This document shows positions 1 through 8,164 of a DNA stretch of 57,915 bases, one piece after another. Source of the stretch: Alphaproteobacteria bacterium (GTDB lineage Bacteria > Pseudomonadota > Alphaproteobacteria > Rickettsiales > JABDBP01); contig JABDBP010000008.1 in NCBI GenBank assembly GCA_013288565.1, positions 1-57,915 of the forward strand. Reading direction: 5' to 3'. A program made the translations under genes and the position numbers. Under the pieces are notes generated by a model. The model was not told where the DNA came from. It saw only the letters and a list, made by a program, of their open reading frames with translations, and made no database searches. Numbering within the stretch: position 1 is the first letter of the stretch; each line of letters begins with the position of its first letter.

Positions 1-932
1 TTCCGCCCGATCTCCCGCCATTTATGGAGAATATTTTGTGGCACATGGAACGGCTCATGCTCCCAGCCAAGCCTCTCCCGCGTGCCAGCGATTTCCTTTT
101 CCCCAAGTGGAGAACCATGGCTGGCGGCGGTTCCCGCTTTGGTTGGTGCACCATAGGCGATTTGCGTGGCGCAGGCGATGAGCGTCGGCGCTTTGCTTTC
201 CTTTGCACTGGCAATTGCTGCTTTTATCTGGTTATGATTATGGCCGTCGATGGAAATCACGTCCCATCCGGAAGCCTTGAATCGCTGCTCCTGATTATCG
301 GAAACCGAAAGCGAAGTTGGGCCGTCGATAGAGATTTTATTATCGTCCCAGAAAACGACCAGTTTATTCAAGCGCAAATGCCCGGCGAGCGAAATTGCTT
401 CATGGCTAATTCCCTCCATCAGGCAGCCGTCGCCAGCGATTGCGTAAGTATAATGATCGACGATTTCTCGGCCATAGCGCGCCCCCGTTATTTTCTCCGC
501 CAGCGCCATGCCTACGGCGTTCGCCAAGCCCTGCCCAAGCGGGCCGGTGGTGGTTTCAATGCCATGCGCGTGGCCATATTCCGGATGCCCAGCCGTTTTT
601 GACCCGAGTTGGCGGAAGTTTTTTATCTCCTCAATGGTCATATCGGAATATCCGGTGAGATAGAGCAACGAATACAAAAGCATTGAGCCATGCCCGGCAG
701 AGAGCACGAACCGGTCGCGATCCGGCCATGCAGAGTTTGAGGGATCAAATTTCAGGAAATTGCTGAATAAAACGGTGGCGACATCGGCCATCCCCATCGG
801 CATGCCGGGATGTCCGGATTTAGCCTTTTCTACCGCATCCATGGACAATGCCCGAATAACATCTGCCATCTCACGCCGGTTCACGGTATTATCAAATTCA
901 GTTTGATTTTTCAAGGTGTTATCAAGAGACAT
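1..932 (-). CDS. tkt: Transketolase, N-terminal part (cut by window edge)
   Basis: Transketolase moves two-carbon ketol units between sugar phosphates in the pentose phosphate pathway, using thiamine diphosphate. The minus strand reads open from the ATG at 932 to the left edge, about 310 residues, roughly the first half of the usual ~660. Visible family signatures are [13 protein letters not shown] near residue 38, the [11 protein letters not shown] segment, the [20 protein letters not shown] stretch and the ThDP-binding [14 protein letters not shown] segment followed by the conserved DDNKISIDG. There is no frameshift. The next gene upstream (ending at 1000) is on the same strand but unrelated. 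The rest of the gene lies outside the window. Identification is secure; whether it is the only transketolase cannot be told. Confidence 0.97.
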   Translation of the reverse strand, partial: MSLDNTLKNQTEFDNTVNRREMADVIRALSMDAVEKAKSGHPGMPMGMADVATVLFSNFLKFDPSNSAWPDRDRFVLSAGHGSMLLYSLLYLTGYSDMTIEEIKNFRQLGSKTAGHPEYGHAHGIETTTGPLGQGLANAVGMALAEKITGARYGREIVDHYTYAIAGDGCLMEGISHEAISLAGHLRLNKLVVFWDDNKISIDGPTSLSVSDNQEQRFKASGWDVISIDGHNHNQIKAAIASAKESKAPTLIACATQIAYGAPTKAGTAASHGSPLGEKEIAGTRERLGWEHEPFHVPQNILHKWREIGR

Positions 933-999
933 TAATGTAATATATCAAGTTATCGGCGAAGGGTTTTTTCACTTATGAACTTGATATAACTTAAATATC

Positions 1000-1539
1000 T
1001 CAATCCGACAACGCTTTTTGTACCTGCTGCTTGAAATTTATCCTCTGCTTTGTCGGGTGAGGGCTTACAGAGGAAAACCGCCATTCATCGGCAAGTAGCG
1101 CCAGTCCGGTTTTTACCAACTGGAATTCCTTGTTTAATCTGGTGTGTGATTCGGCAAGGTTTATAAACGCCGTCCGCTGGCCGAAAACACATATTTCTAT
1201 CACCATTTTTCGTGCTCCACCTTTTTCCAATATTTTTAAGGCGCTATTATATTCTTCTTCGCGCTTTCCCTTCCATGCCTCGTCATGCCGGGAGAACGAA
1301 AATTCGTGGAAGGCGTCACTGTAGGGTGAAATCAGGCTACGAATACCGAATTTTATGGCGTGCAGCCAACGAAAATGTAGCGCTGCCTGGTGTTCGGTTA
1401 AGGAAATCAGGTTTTTTTTCAACAGTAGGTCGGGAAGCTCTGTAGTGATGCCAAGATTTTTTTTAATCCTGAGCTCCTCTGTTCCTTGATCGTTTTTGAC
1501 CAGTTTTAAGGGCGGCCGACCTCTTTTTTTGTGCGCCAT
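1000..1539 (-). CDS. Unknown small basic protein with an AT-hook-like motif
   Basis: I do not recognise this 179-residue protein. The ATG at 1539 is preferred over an upstream TTG (1572) because AGAAGG sits 4 nt before it. Its first residues (MAHKKRGRPPLKLVK) contain a KRGRPP core like an AT-hook, which in other proteins binds the DNA minor groove. The rest is predicted mostly helical, with no signal peptide or membrane segment. It follows another unknown small gene (1624-2034) on the same strand, 84 bp away, and the two may be co-transcribed. DNA binding is inference from the short motif only. Confidence 0.6.
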   Translation of the reverse strand: MAHKKRGRPPLKLVKNDQGTEELRIKKNLGITTELPDLLLKKNLISLTEHQAALHFRWLHAIKFGIRSLISPYSDAFHEFSFSRHDEAWKGKREEEYNSALKILEKGGARKMVIEICVFGQRTAFINLAESHTRLNKEFQLVKTGLALLADEWRFSSVSPHPTKQRINFKQQVQKALSD

Positions 1540-1623
1540 GATACCTTCTAATAAATGGTCCAGAAATTTCAACCCTAAATTGCTTATTAAGTCATAGCTG
1601 CGTAATCAAACAGGCTTGATATT

Positions 1624-2034
1624 TTAGTGGTTTCCTCTCGGGCTTTTCACCAGGTTCATTACCAAAATTTTTCCGCCTAATATCTTGTTTTCCCGCCATT
1701 TACAGCCTCTTTCTAATGCTTTTCCAACCCGCTCGATTACATAATATGGTTCCAACCCTGCCAGCGAGCAAACGGTTAAGAAGTCTTGGCTTCTGCCGGA
1801 AAGCCACGATATCGCCCGAGCCCGGTCTACCCTAGCTTCCCGCTTAGTGGAATTACTTCCGGCATCCATCAAGGCCTGGGTAATTACCGCTTTCCACAGT
1901 GATTCTTCGCCGCGGGTTTCTTCTTTGTATCGGCTGAAAATTAAGTGATCCGGCAATACATCCGGCTCAGGCTCCGCCTGCGTATTTATGTGCTTTATCG
2001 ATGGATTCGGTAGAGGGTTGTGTTTTTGCTGCAT
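1624..2034 (-). CDS. Unknown small protein
   Basis: A 136-residue protein starting at the ATG at 2034; an in-frame TTG at 2085 would add 17 residues but has no better ribosome site. The N-terminal 30 residues are Pro/Gln-rich and look disordered. The core has the pattern ESLWKAVITQAL, then AISWLSGRSQDFLTVCSLAG and LEPYYVIERV. This resembles, from memory only, small proteobacterial and phage proteins with an A-x2-W ... F-x2-V-C-x2-L/AGL-x-P-x2-V pattern, whose role is unknown. It has no signal peptide or membrane segment. It lies upstream of the AT-hook-like gene on the same strand. The 240 bp in front of it, up to the Rrf2 gene, are AT-rich and must hold the divergent promoters. Confidence 0.6.
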   Translation of the reverse strand: MQQKHNPLPNPSIKHINTQAEPEPDVLPDHLIFSRYKEETRGEESLWKAVITQALMDAGSNSTKREARVDRARAISWLSGRSQDFLTVCSLAGLEPYYVIERVGKALERGCKWRENKILGGKILVMNLVKSPRGNH

Positions 2035-2274
2035 GGTTTTACTGTTTCTCACAACTTTGAATTGAAAAATAAAATGACAAAGCAAAAGTCATCCGGGGTG
2101 ATTTTCGGATATATCACAAAATAAAAGAGCCGGAAGCTGAAATTTTGATAAATTTTTTATGCTGGATTTTCAAACCCTCGGAAGAAAATTTCTGTGCCGT
2201 TTTGTGTCACTTGTGGATAAAACTCTTGAAAACCACATTTAGATAATGTATTTTAATAAAAAACACATTTTTTT

Positions 2275-2736
2275 ATGTACATTCTTCCCCGGAAATGCTT
2301 ATATATATTTGAAGCAGTGCTTTATATAGCCCTGAATTCCAAGGCGCGTGCGGTTTCGCTGAAAGAAGTATGCGGGGCGGTGGGCGTCAAAGTGCGCTAC
2401 CTGGAGCAGGCGATGCAGCAGTTGGTGCATTCTGGCATATTGCGCGGAGTGCGTGGGCCGAGGGGTGGCTATCTGCTTGCCAAAGAACGCCGGAAATTGA
2501 CATTGGGAGAAATTTTTGACGTTATGGATACATATAGCCTGGATTTAACTGAAGACGCAGCGTGGTCAAAAATGGCGGGGGAAGCTATCCGCCCCATGGC
2601 AGATGAGATAAAACAGAAGATGCGGCAAGAACTTATGCAGATCACTATTGAAGATTTATGCGCGAAAATCGAGATATCGCACAAAAGCGCGGCAAAAACC
2701 AAAACTTCGGCGAAAACTTCCGATTTCACAATTTGA
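2275..2736 (+). CDS. Rrf2-family transcriptional regulator
   Basis: A 153-residue winged-helix regulator of the Rrf2 family (IscR, NsrR, CymR). The HTH is at residues ~25-50 (VSLKEVCGAVGVKVRYLEQA), followed by the family wing GVRGPRGGYLLAKE at ~60-73. The cysteine triplet that binds the Fe-S cluster in IscR/NsrR (around residues 90-105) is absent, so it is not an iron-sulfur sensor of that type. It sits 44 bp upstream of cysK in the same direction, the arrangement seen for CymR-like regulators of cysteine synthesis. Control of cysK is therefore likely but inferred. The C-terminal tail is Lys/Ser/Thr-rich. The ATG has no clear Shine-Dalgarno sequence. Confidence 0.88.
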   Translation: MYILPRKCLYIFEAVLYIALNSKARAVSLKEVCGAVGVKVRYLEQAMQQLVHSGILRGVRGPRGGYLLAKERRKLTLGEIFDVMDTYSLDLTEDAAWSKMAGEAIRPMADEIKQKMRQELMQITIEDLCAKIEISHKSAAKTKTSAKTSDFTI

Positions 2737-2780
2737 TCGATCTTTCATAATAAAACTTTCACAATAGAACGGGGAAAAAA

Positions 2781-3776
2781 ATGACTGCACAAACATTGAA
2801 GAAAATCGACGAAAGCCAATTCACCCACACCGAGGGGCGCGGCAGGCTTTATAATAATATTCTGGAAACCGTGGGCAATACTCCGCTGGTTCGCTTAAAC
2901 CGCATCGCCGAGGAAGCAGGAGTGGTGGCCGATATTTACGCCAAGCTGGAGTTCTTCAATCCGCTGTCGTCGGTGAAGGACCGCCTGGCAATTTCGATGG
3001 TGGAAGTGGCGGAAGCTGAGGGAAAAATTTCACCCGGCAAAACCACGCTGGTAGAACCGACCAGCGGTAATACCGGCATTGCGTTGGCGTTCGTAGCGGC
3101 AGCGAAGGGATATAAATTGATCCTCACCATGCCAGAAAGCATGTCGCAAGAGCGGCGGAAAATGCTGAAATTCCTTGGTGCGGAATTGGAACTTACCCCG
3201 GCGCCGAAGGGCATGCGCGGTGCCATTGCCCGGGCTGAGGAAATCGTCGCAGGCAATAAAGATGCGGTCATGCTCCAGCAATTCAAGAACCCGGCGAATC
3301 CGCTGATTCACCGCAACACCACTGCCGAAGAAATCTGGAACGATACCAAAGGCAAGGTTGATATCGTCATCAGCGGCGTCGGCACCGGAGGGACGGCGCA
3401 GGGTTGCGCGGAAGTTTTGAAGAAGAAAAAAAGCAGCGTGAAAATCATCGCTGTTGAGCCGGAGGACAGTCCGATTTTGTCGGGTGGCCAGCCGGGGCCA
3501 CATAAAATCCAGGGCATCGGCGCCGGATTCATCCCCGATGTGCTGGATGTGAAACTGCTGGATGAAGTGGTGCGCATCGGCAATGAGACTGCATTCGCCA
3601 CTTCGCGGAAAGCTGCGAAACTGGAGGGAATTCCAGGTGGTATTTCTTCCGGTGCGGCGATTGCGGCGGCGTTGGAAGTAGGCAGCAGGAAGGAAAATAA
3701 AGGCAAGCTGATCGTTGTGATTATTCCATCCTTTGCGGAGCGTTATCTGAGTACGGATTTGTTTGCGGAGGTATAA
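2781..3776 (+). CDS. cysK: Cysteine synthase (O-acetylserine sulfhydrylase)
   Basis: A PLP enzyme (fold type II) that makes cysteine from O-acetylserine and sulfide. In 331 residues it shows the substrate/PLP core NPLSSVKDR with Lys66 as the Schiff-base lysine, the asparagine loop [11 protein letters not shown] (~93-103), the phosphate-binding glycine loop SGVGTGGT, and the C-terminal [11 protein letters not shown] segment holding the PLP pyridine-binding serine. The N-terminus is ~20 residues longer than in CysK of E. coli. No CBS domain follows, so it is a synthase rather than cystathionine beta-synthase. GGGGAAAAAA precedes the ATG. It probably forms a unit with the Rrf2 gene just upstream. 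A palindromic element begins at its stop codon. Confidence 0.95.
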   Translation: MTAQTLKKIDESQFTHTEGRGRLYNNILETVGNTPLVRLNRIAEEAGVVADIYAKLEFFNPLSSVKDRLAISMVEVAEAEGKISPGKTTLVEPTSGNTGIALAFVAAAKGYKLILTMPESMSQERRKMLKFLGAELELTPAPKGMRGAIARAEEIVAGNKDAVMLQQFKNPANPLIHRNTTAEEIWNDTKGKVDIVISGVGTGGTAQGCAEVLKKKKSSVKIIAVEPEDSPILSGGQPGPHKIQGIGAGFIPDVLDVKLLDEVVRIGNETAFATSRKAAKLEGIPGGISSGAAIAAALEVGSRKENKGKLIVVIIPSFAERYLSTDLFAEV

Positions 3777-3898
3777 AACGAATTTCTATGGGCAATTTTG
3801 GTGTCATGACAAATTTTTTAAATCCTCATGTACTGCAGGGTACATTCCGGTTTAAAAAATTTGTCACTCCTAAAACTTGCCTCATATAAATCCGTTTT
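3775..3898. repeat. Dispersed palindromic element, copy A
   Basis: A ~124-bp intergenic element with three nested stems: outer AAAACG/CGTTTT (3775-3780 with 3893-3898), a perfect 16-bp middle stem (3807-3822 with 3851-3866), and inner ATGTA/TACAT (3828-3832 with 3841-3845). The conserved single-stranded parts, such as AATCCTCATGTA and CATATAAAT, recur in the copy at 35518-35635, where the stems have different sequences but still pair. It starts at the cysK stop and ends just before the moeB/thiF start, so it could act as a terminator, a processing site or an RNA element. Function unknown. Confidence 0.75.
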
Positions 3899-3899
3899 G

Positions 3900-4667
3900 A
3901 TGGCGCGTTCCATACTGACTGAAGAAGAACTCCGTCGCTATTCGCGCAACATCATCCTCCCGGACATCGGTGAAGCGGGGCAGCAGAAATTAAAAAAAGC
4001 GAAAGTGCTGGTTATCGGCGCGGGGGGGCTTGGCTCTCCCGCGTTGTTATATCTTGCGGCGACCGGCATCGGCCATATCGGCATCATCGATTCCGACAAG
4101 GTGGAATTATCCAACCTCCAGCGTCAAATAATCCATGAAACCGGCGATATATCCAGGCCGAAGGCGGAGAGCGCGCGCGACGCGCTGCATGATTTGAATC
4201 CGTTGGTGCATGTGGAAAGCCATACGTTCCGGCTCACAGAAAAAAACGCCGCGGCGCTGATTCCCGAATACGATATAATTCTGGACGGCAGCGATAATAT
4301 AGGAACGCGGTTTTTGGTGAATGATACCTGCCATGCGGCGAAGAAATCCCTGGTTTCCGGGGCAATTGTTGGGTTTCAAGGGCAGGTTTCGGTTTTCAAG
4401 AGCCATATTCCAGGGAATAATCCATGTTATCGCTGTTTATACCCAGAGCCGCCGCCAGAAGACGCCATGCCGAGTTGCGCGGAAAATGGGGTATTCTCGC
4501 CGCTCGGCGGTATCATGGGATCACTGATGGCAGCGGAGGCGATAAAGGAATTAACCGGCGCGGGCGAGAGTTTATCCGGATATGTATTGCTGGTGGATTT
4601 ATTGAAAAACAATTTCAGAAAAGTTAAACTGAACCGGGATTCGGAGTGTTCTGCATGCAATGGATAA
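3900..4667 (+). CDS. ThiF/MoeB/HesA-type E1-like adenylyltransferase
   Basis: This enzyme activates the C-terminus of a small ubiquitin-like sulfur carrier (MoaD or ThiS type) by adenylation, for molybdopterin, thiamine or thiolation pathways. The 255-residue form from the ATG at 3900 (ARSILTEEELRRYSRNIILP) is the standard family start; the longer frame to 3828 would translate the palindromic repeat. Visible: the nucleotide-binding GAGGLGSP (~residues 40-47), the SNLQRQ segment, the DGSDNIGTRF loop with the Mg/ATP aspartate, and two CxxC zinc pairs, CYRC and CSAC at the C-terminus. There is no rhodanese domain. It overlaps the next gene by 13 bp. MoeB and ThiF cannot be separated from sequence alone, and no carrier gene is adjacent. 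Confidence 0.9.
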   Translation: MARSILTEEELRRYSRNIILPDIGEAGQQKLKKAKVLVIGAGGLGSPALLYLAATGIGHIGIIDSDKVELSNLQRQIIHETGDISRPKAESARDALHDLNPLVHVESHTFRLTEKNAAALIPEYDIILDGSDNIGTRFLVNDTCHAAKKSLVSGAIVGFQGQVSVFKSHIPGNNPCYRCLYPEPPPEDAMPSCAENGVFSPLGGIMGSLMAAEAIKELTGAGESLSGYVLLVDLLKNNFRKVKLNRDSECSACNG

Positions 4668-5032
4668 TAGTATTATTTGTTTTAATTTTTACCGCATCGT
4701 CCGCGCATGCCCAAACGGTGACGACCAAAAAAGGCGCGGTCGAATATACTTATTGGGATCAAGACAAGAAAATAAATCTTGCCGTGCAGGAAATTAATGC
4801 AGCCGTCAATGACGATGATTATAAAAACCGGTTGATAACCTTTATTTCCGGGAATTTAAACAAGCAGAACATCATGCTAGGAGGCAAGCAGGAGGATAAG
4901 AAATTCGTCAAGGAAGTGCTGAAGAAACTGGGTGATAGGGGCAAAAAAGCATTGGATGAAATAGTAAAAACCGATCCGGAGAACAAGGATGCCGACATTA
5001 ATACGGTAAAAGCGTTTATGGCGGGGCGTTGA
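4655..5032 (+). CDS. Small secreted protein of unknown function
   Basis: A 125-residue protein with a clear signal peptide (MQWIIVLFVLIFTASSAHA, cleavage after AHA) and a helical, charged mature part (~105 residues) without cysteines. CGGAG at 4642-4646 lies 8 nt before the ATG at 4655, so this start is favoured over the GTG at 4646. Its start lies inside the 3' end of the ThiF/MoeB-like gene, indicating translational coupling, an odd partner for a cytoplasmic enzyme. The repeated Asp/Lys pattern near the end (LDEIVKTDPENKDADINTVK) suggests a small periplasmic helical bundle. I do not recognise the family. Confidence 0.7.
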   Translation: MQWIIVLFVLIFTASSAHAQTVTTKKGAVEYTYWDQDKKINLAVQEINAAVNDDDYKNRLITFISGNLNKQNIMLGGKQEDKKFVKEVLKKLGDRGKKALDEIVKTDPENKDADINTVKAFMAGR

Positions 5033-5079
5033 GTAGTTTCCGATTTTTAGGAAAGTATAGCTGAATAAGAGTAAGGCAT

Positions 5080-5394
5080 CTATACGGGATGAGCTTCCAA
5101 ATGCGCCATCTTAAGCGGCTTTAGAGCAGTAAGGCGTTTTTTCATTTTCTTCCTGGCTTCAAAAAGATCATAATGATTCTGTATGCGCGACCAGAAACCC
5201 TCGCTCATTCTGAAATATTTATCCAGGATCAGGCCGGTTTCCGAGGTTATCGATCTTTTCCCCGCTATGATCTCACCCAAGGCGGTTGCTGAGATGCCGG
5301 TATCTTTGGCCACCTTGTAAGGGGTGATTGCCAAAGGCTCCAGGAATTCCTCCTTTAATATATCGCCCGGCGTGATATGCAGTTTATTTACCAT
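5080..5394 (-). CDS. higA: HigA-family antitoxin (HTH)
   Basis: A 104-residue antitoxin of the HigA/VapI type, with an XRE helix-turn-helix. The family start HITPGDILKEEFLEPLAITPYKVA is visible, followed by the recognition segment ATALGEIIAGKRSIT (~36-50) and the LDKYFRMSEGFW segment typical of HigA. It should bind and neutralise the HigB toxin encoded just upstream (stop at 5414, 19-bp gap) and repress the shared promoter. The order toxin-then-antitoxin is characteristic of higBA. The last ~25 residues are Lys-rich. Confidence 0.92.
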   Translation of the reverse strand: MVNKLHITPGDILKEEFLEPLAITPYKVAKDTGISATALGEIIAGKRSITSETGLILDKYFRMSEGFWSRIQNHYDLFEARKKMKKRLTALKPLKMAHLEAHPV

Positions 5395-5413
5395 TTTTTT
5401 TCTCCTTCTAGTT

Positions 5414-5698
5414 CTAGTGGTAATCCACCACTTCTAAATCATAAAAATTGCCATCTTCGAAACGAAAGCAAATCCGCCATTGGTTATTGATTCTGATACT
5501 ATATTGCTCTCTCCTACTCCCCTTAAGTTTCTCCAGCCTGTTGCCGGGCGGCGAAAGTAAATCATCAATGCCGGATGCGCTATCTATGATTAAGAGCTTT
5601 ATCCTCGCTTTCCTCTGGATTTCGCTGGCCATTCCCTTAATGGAATCTTCCTTCTCCAGAATTAACCGTGTGCGCTTATCCTTGAAGCTCTTAATCAC
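5414..5698 (-). CDS. higB: HigB-family toxin (RelE/ParE superfamily mRNA interferase)
   Basis: A 94-residue toxin of the HigB type, expected to cut mRNA at the ribosome. Matching segments are MIKSFKDKRT at the start, SGIDDLLSPPGNRLEKLKG in the middle and the core YSIRINNQWRICFRF near residues 66-80, followed by the closing beta strand with DLEVVDYH. It is the first gene of a two-gene operon with higA. The promoter should lie in 5699-5760, which is AT-rich. Whether it is active cannot be told. It stands alone in the chromosome, not inside the tRNA-Thr element. Confidence 0.9.
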   Translation of the reverse strand: MIKSFKDKRTRLILEKEDSIKGMASEIQRKARIKLLIIDSASGIDDLLSPPGNRLEKLKGSRREQYSIRINNQWRICFRFEDGNFYDLEVVDYH

Positions 5699-5825
5699 AA
5701 TCGATAATAACGCTATTCGTTAATATCGTCAAGCGGTATTATATAATTTTATGTAGTATTTACTGAATCACTATTCGGGAAATGAGTGTTTGCGGAGTGT
5801 AGTAACTTAGGTTTGATACGGTTAT

Positions 5826-5877
5826 CTTGAGCGAAAGATCTTATGAGATTCTTCGGCTTAAAGCCTTCAGAATGACC
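5826..5877. repeat. Probable dispersed intergenic repeat (imperfect hairpin)
   Basis: Within the 233-bp gap between higB and the pseudopilin gene lies a segment containing AGATCTTATGAGATTCTTCGG and then CAGAATGACC. It can fold into an imperfect hairpin and resembles, from memory, widespread bacterial intergenic repeats ending in CAGAATGAC. Only one copy is seen here, so its repeat nature is unproven. I see nothing else in this gap. Confidence 0.35.
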
Positions 5878-5931
5878 GCAGTAGTTTCACCATAGTATTG
5901 GATATGTCCGGTGCCCACTATATAAGATATA

Positions 5932-7506
5932 CTACCCGCCGCCTACTGGCGTGCAGGGGCCTGGGCCTAACACGCATAAGTTACCAATGCAGCAACCGCT
6001 CATACAATTACTATCCTGTACGCAGCCTGCAGGCATTTCGCAAAAGGTGCCATTACAAACTAAGGGACTGCAGCAGCATGTACTCATTGTGTCGCAGCCT
6101 GAAGTACATGGACCTGAACCGTTAGAAACACATGATCCACCACTTACCGCTCCGCAGATTCCACCAACGCAACTGCCACTGCAGCATTGACTGGCACCGG
6201 TACATGGAACTCCTGAACTAGAACATCCACATTGGTGGCTGTTGGGGCAAAAATTACTGCAGCAATCAAGAGAGCTAGTGCATGTGGAGCCGTTAGGAAG
6301 ACATGTACCGCCAGCACCGCCGCCGCCGGAAGAGCCACCGCTACCGCCAGGGCCAGGTACTCCGCCACTACCGCCTGAGCCACTAGCACCTCCTGAACCG
6401 CTGGCGCCGCCCGAACCGCTGGCACCGCCTGATCCCGAACTACCACCTGAACCGCTGGCACCGCCTGATCCTGAACTGCCGCCCGAACCGCTGGCACCGC
6501 CTGATCCCGAACTACCACCTGAACCACTGGCGCCGCCTGATCCTGAACTGCCGCCCGAACCGCTGGCACCGCCTGATCCTGAACTGCCGCCCGAACCACT
6601 GGCGCCGCCTGATCCTGAACTGCCGCCCGAACCACTGGCGCCGCCTGATCCTGAACTGCCGCCCGAACCGCTGGCACCGCCTGATCCTGAACTACCACCT
6701 GAACCACTGGCACCGCCTGAACCGCTGCCGCCGCCGGAGCTGGCGGAGCAGGGGCTTCCGGTGCCGGTCACGCATACATTACTGGGAACTATACAACTGC
6801 TATCAGGGTAACTATCAGAATTCCAAGTGGTGGGGTCGCAACTGGTCGCCAGGGCATCGCCGAAGACATTGCCTTCCGCCACTAGCCATGAGCCTGGTGC
6901 TATGGAGCTCCAAACCACATCTTGGCTGACAGCTGGATAAACGTTCATCATCCCGTCGCCGCCCATTTTCAGATCGAAACTCCTGGCGTCGCCGCCATTC
7001 AGCACCGGCTGCTGCGCACCGCTCACTTCCCTGGTGAGTACGGCGTAGGTGCCGCGGGTGCTATCCTGCTGCATGGCAAAACATGCACCGTTGCCGTACG
7101 ATACCTTCATGCAATTATTATTGCCGGAAACGGCGGCGGCGGATTTATCCAGGATTCCCCTGGCTATCAGGTGTGCGTATATATATTGAACTTCCCCGGA
7201 ATCTATTACGCCGTTGCCGTTGCCGGGATGGACGGGAGCGTTTGGATCATCGCCGGGTAGATAGCCATATTTCTCGCGGTAAATAGTGATCGGGCCGTTA
7301 ACCTGTTTTTCTCCATCCTGCACTAAGCCCACGATTTTGGAGGAATGCACCAATGATTGCCCGAACAGCACCGCTGCTATCAGCACTGCCACGGCCACCA
7401 GGACGATGGTAAGCTCGACGAAAGTAATGCCCCTATTTTTTATCTGGAGGCCAACCCGAAACAGCCGCGTGGCAACGGAACTAATCCTGTTAAAAATATA
7501 TCTCAT
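5932..7506 (-). CDS. Pseudopilin-like protein with Gly/Ser repeats and knottin-like tail
   Basis: An unusual 524-residue protein in three parts. (1) A class III signal: positively charged leader, then NRG|ITFVELTIVLVAVAVLI, with cleavage expected after Gly26, Glu at +5 and a ~20-residue hydrophobic helix; the following ~200 residues (YREKYGYLPGDD, NGNGVIDSGE) resemble alphaproteobacterial prepilin-like proteins. (2) Residues ~258-390: a low-complexity linker of alternating GGSSGS and GGASGS. (3) Residues ~397-524: 26 cysteines in four modules; the first two fit C-x6-C-x5-CC-x3-C-x4/5-C, the inhibitor cystine-knot spacing. The protein should be exported, processed by a prepilin peptidase and anchored or assembled with its cysteine-rich end outside. 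No pilus or type II secretion genes are near. The function is unknown; adhesion, predation or toxin display are guesses. Confidence 0.85.
   Translation of the reverse strand: MRYIFNRISSVATRLFRVGLQIKNRGITFVELTIVLVAVAVLIAAVLFGQSLVHSSKIVGLVQDGEKQVNGPITIYREKYGYLPGDDPNAPVHPGNGNGVIDSGEVQYIYAHLIARGILDKSAAAVSGNNNCMKVSYGNGACFAMQQDSTRGTYAVLTREVSGAQQPVLNGGDARSFDLKMGGDGMMNVYPAVSQDVVWSSIAPGSWLVAEGNVFGDALATSCDPTTWNSDSYPDSSCIVPSNVCVTGTGSPCSASSGGGSGSGGASGSGGSSGSGGASGSGGSSGSGGASGSGGSSGSGGASGSGGSSGSGGASGSGGSSGSGGASGSGGSSGSGGASGSGGSSGSGGASGSGGSSGSGGASGSGGASGSGGASGSGGSGGVPGPGGSGGSSGGGGAGGTCLPNGSTCTSSLDCCSNFCPNSHQCGCSSSGVPCTGASQCCSGSCVGGICGAVSGGSCVSNGSGPCTSGCDTMSTCCCSPLVCNGTFCEMPAGCVQDSNCMSGCCIGNLCVLGPGPCTPVGGG
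6400..6730. repeat. 36-bp minisatellite inside the pseudopilin gene
   Basis: About eight near-identical 36-bp units (eight occurrences of the GATCCTGAAC / GATCCCGAAC core on the plus strand), each coding for GGSSGSGGASGS on the minus strand. Units differ by a few synonymous third-base changes (GCCGCC / ACCACC, CCACTG / CCGCTG). The unit is a multiple of three, so copy-number change would alter linker length without breaking the frame. The plus strand is open across it with a Pro-rich shadow frame, which is not a gene. Confidence 0.93.
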
Positions 7507-7587
7507 CCGGGAAGGTACCTCTACGCAATAATTATACTAAAAAGGGCCAATAAATAAAAGGAAATTCCAGCAATATTATAACTATTA

Positions 7588-8058
7588 TCACGGAATTCCT
7601 GCAGGTGCGCCTGGTCTGCTATGGCTTTCCGAATTGAACCGTCCCATATTTCCTAGGAACTGTTCTATAAGGCCAGGCGTGCTGCCTTCCGTCCGGGTGA
7701 CTTCCTGTACTGGCTGGATATTCACGCTGTCCTTCAGGCTATATTTCTGCATATTATGCACTTTCCCACCCTTGTCGAATTCCAGGGCGATTACACTTTG
7801 CTCGGTCACTGTCGGGTCGAAAAAGGCGGTCGCGGTCGCTTTCTTGCCTATGTAATACCACTTTTCCGTGCCGTAATCCGATTTAGTCGAGGGTGAGCCG
7901 AGGAGTTCCGTGACTCCAGTCTTATCAGTTTGGCCGACCGCGATTTTTTCCAGGTTTTCCTGATGCATGACGTAACCGTGATCTTCCGGGTAGCTAGTAC
8001 AGGAAACCAGTGTTAACAATAGAAAAACCAAAGGTTTCAGGCCAATTTTTGTTATCAT
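7588..8058 (-). CDS. bamE: Outer membrane assembly lipoprotein BamE (SmpA/OmlA)
   Basis: A 156-residue lipoprotein of the SmpA/OmlA family, part of the BAM complex that inserts beta-barrel proteins. The N-terminus has a signal peptide with lipobox LVSC (Cys ~20). The fold signature is visible: QENLEKIAVGQTDKTGVTELLGSPSTKSDYGTEKW in the first half (typical G-x-T/S...V-x-x-LLG-x-P), WYYIGKK, and then VIALEFDKGGKVHNMQKYSL. The C-terminal ~45 residues (Ser/Pro/Gly-rich) are variable. It is divergent from rpmF with 106 bp between them, as often seen in alphaproteobacteria, where this lipoprotein lies beside rpmF-plsX. Confidence 0.9.
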   Translation of the reverse strand: MITKIGLKPLVFLLLTLVSCTSYPEDHGYVMHQENLEKIAVGQTDKTGVTELLGSPSTKSDYGTEKWYYIGKKATATAFFDPTVTEQSVIALEFDKGGKVHNMQKYSLKDSVNIQPVQEVTRTEGSTPGLIEQFLGNMGRFNSESHSRPGAPAGIP

Positions 8059-8164
8059 TGGGCGTTTTTGCTGGATTTTATAAGAATAATATATTATAGA
8101 ATTTCCCCCTTAGCCTATCGTATTAGTCTATATAGAAAAATTTATAAATAACAAGGGTTAGAAT

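Noticed and set aside
24-602. Plus-strand open frame at the window start
   Set aside because: Antisense to the transketolase gene, whose minus-strand translation matches the family throughout.
6400-6730. Regular repeats considered as a CRISPR array
   Set aside because: The 36-bp units are directly adjacent without unique spacers and encode a regular peptide; no cas genes nearby.
6242-6811. Pro-rich plus-strand frame opposite the pseudopilin repeats
   Set aside because: It is the mirror of the GC-rich Gly/Ser minisatellite; no ribosome site, and the minus-strand product has a prepilin signal and ordered cysteine modules.
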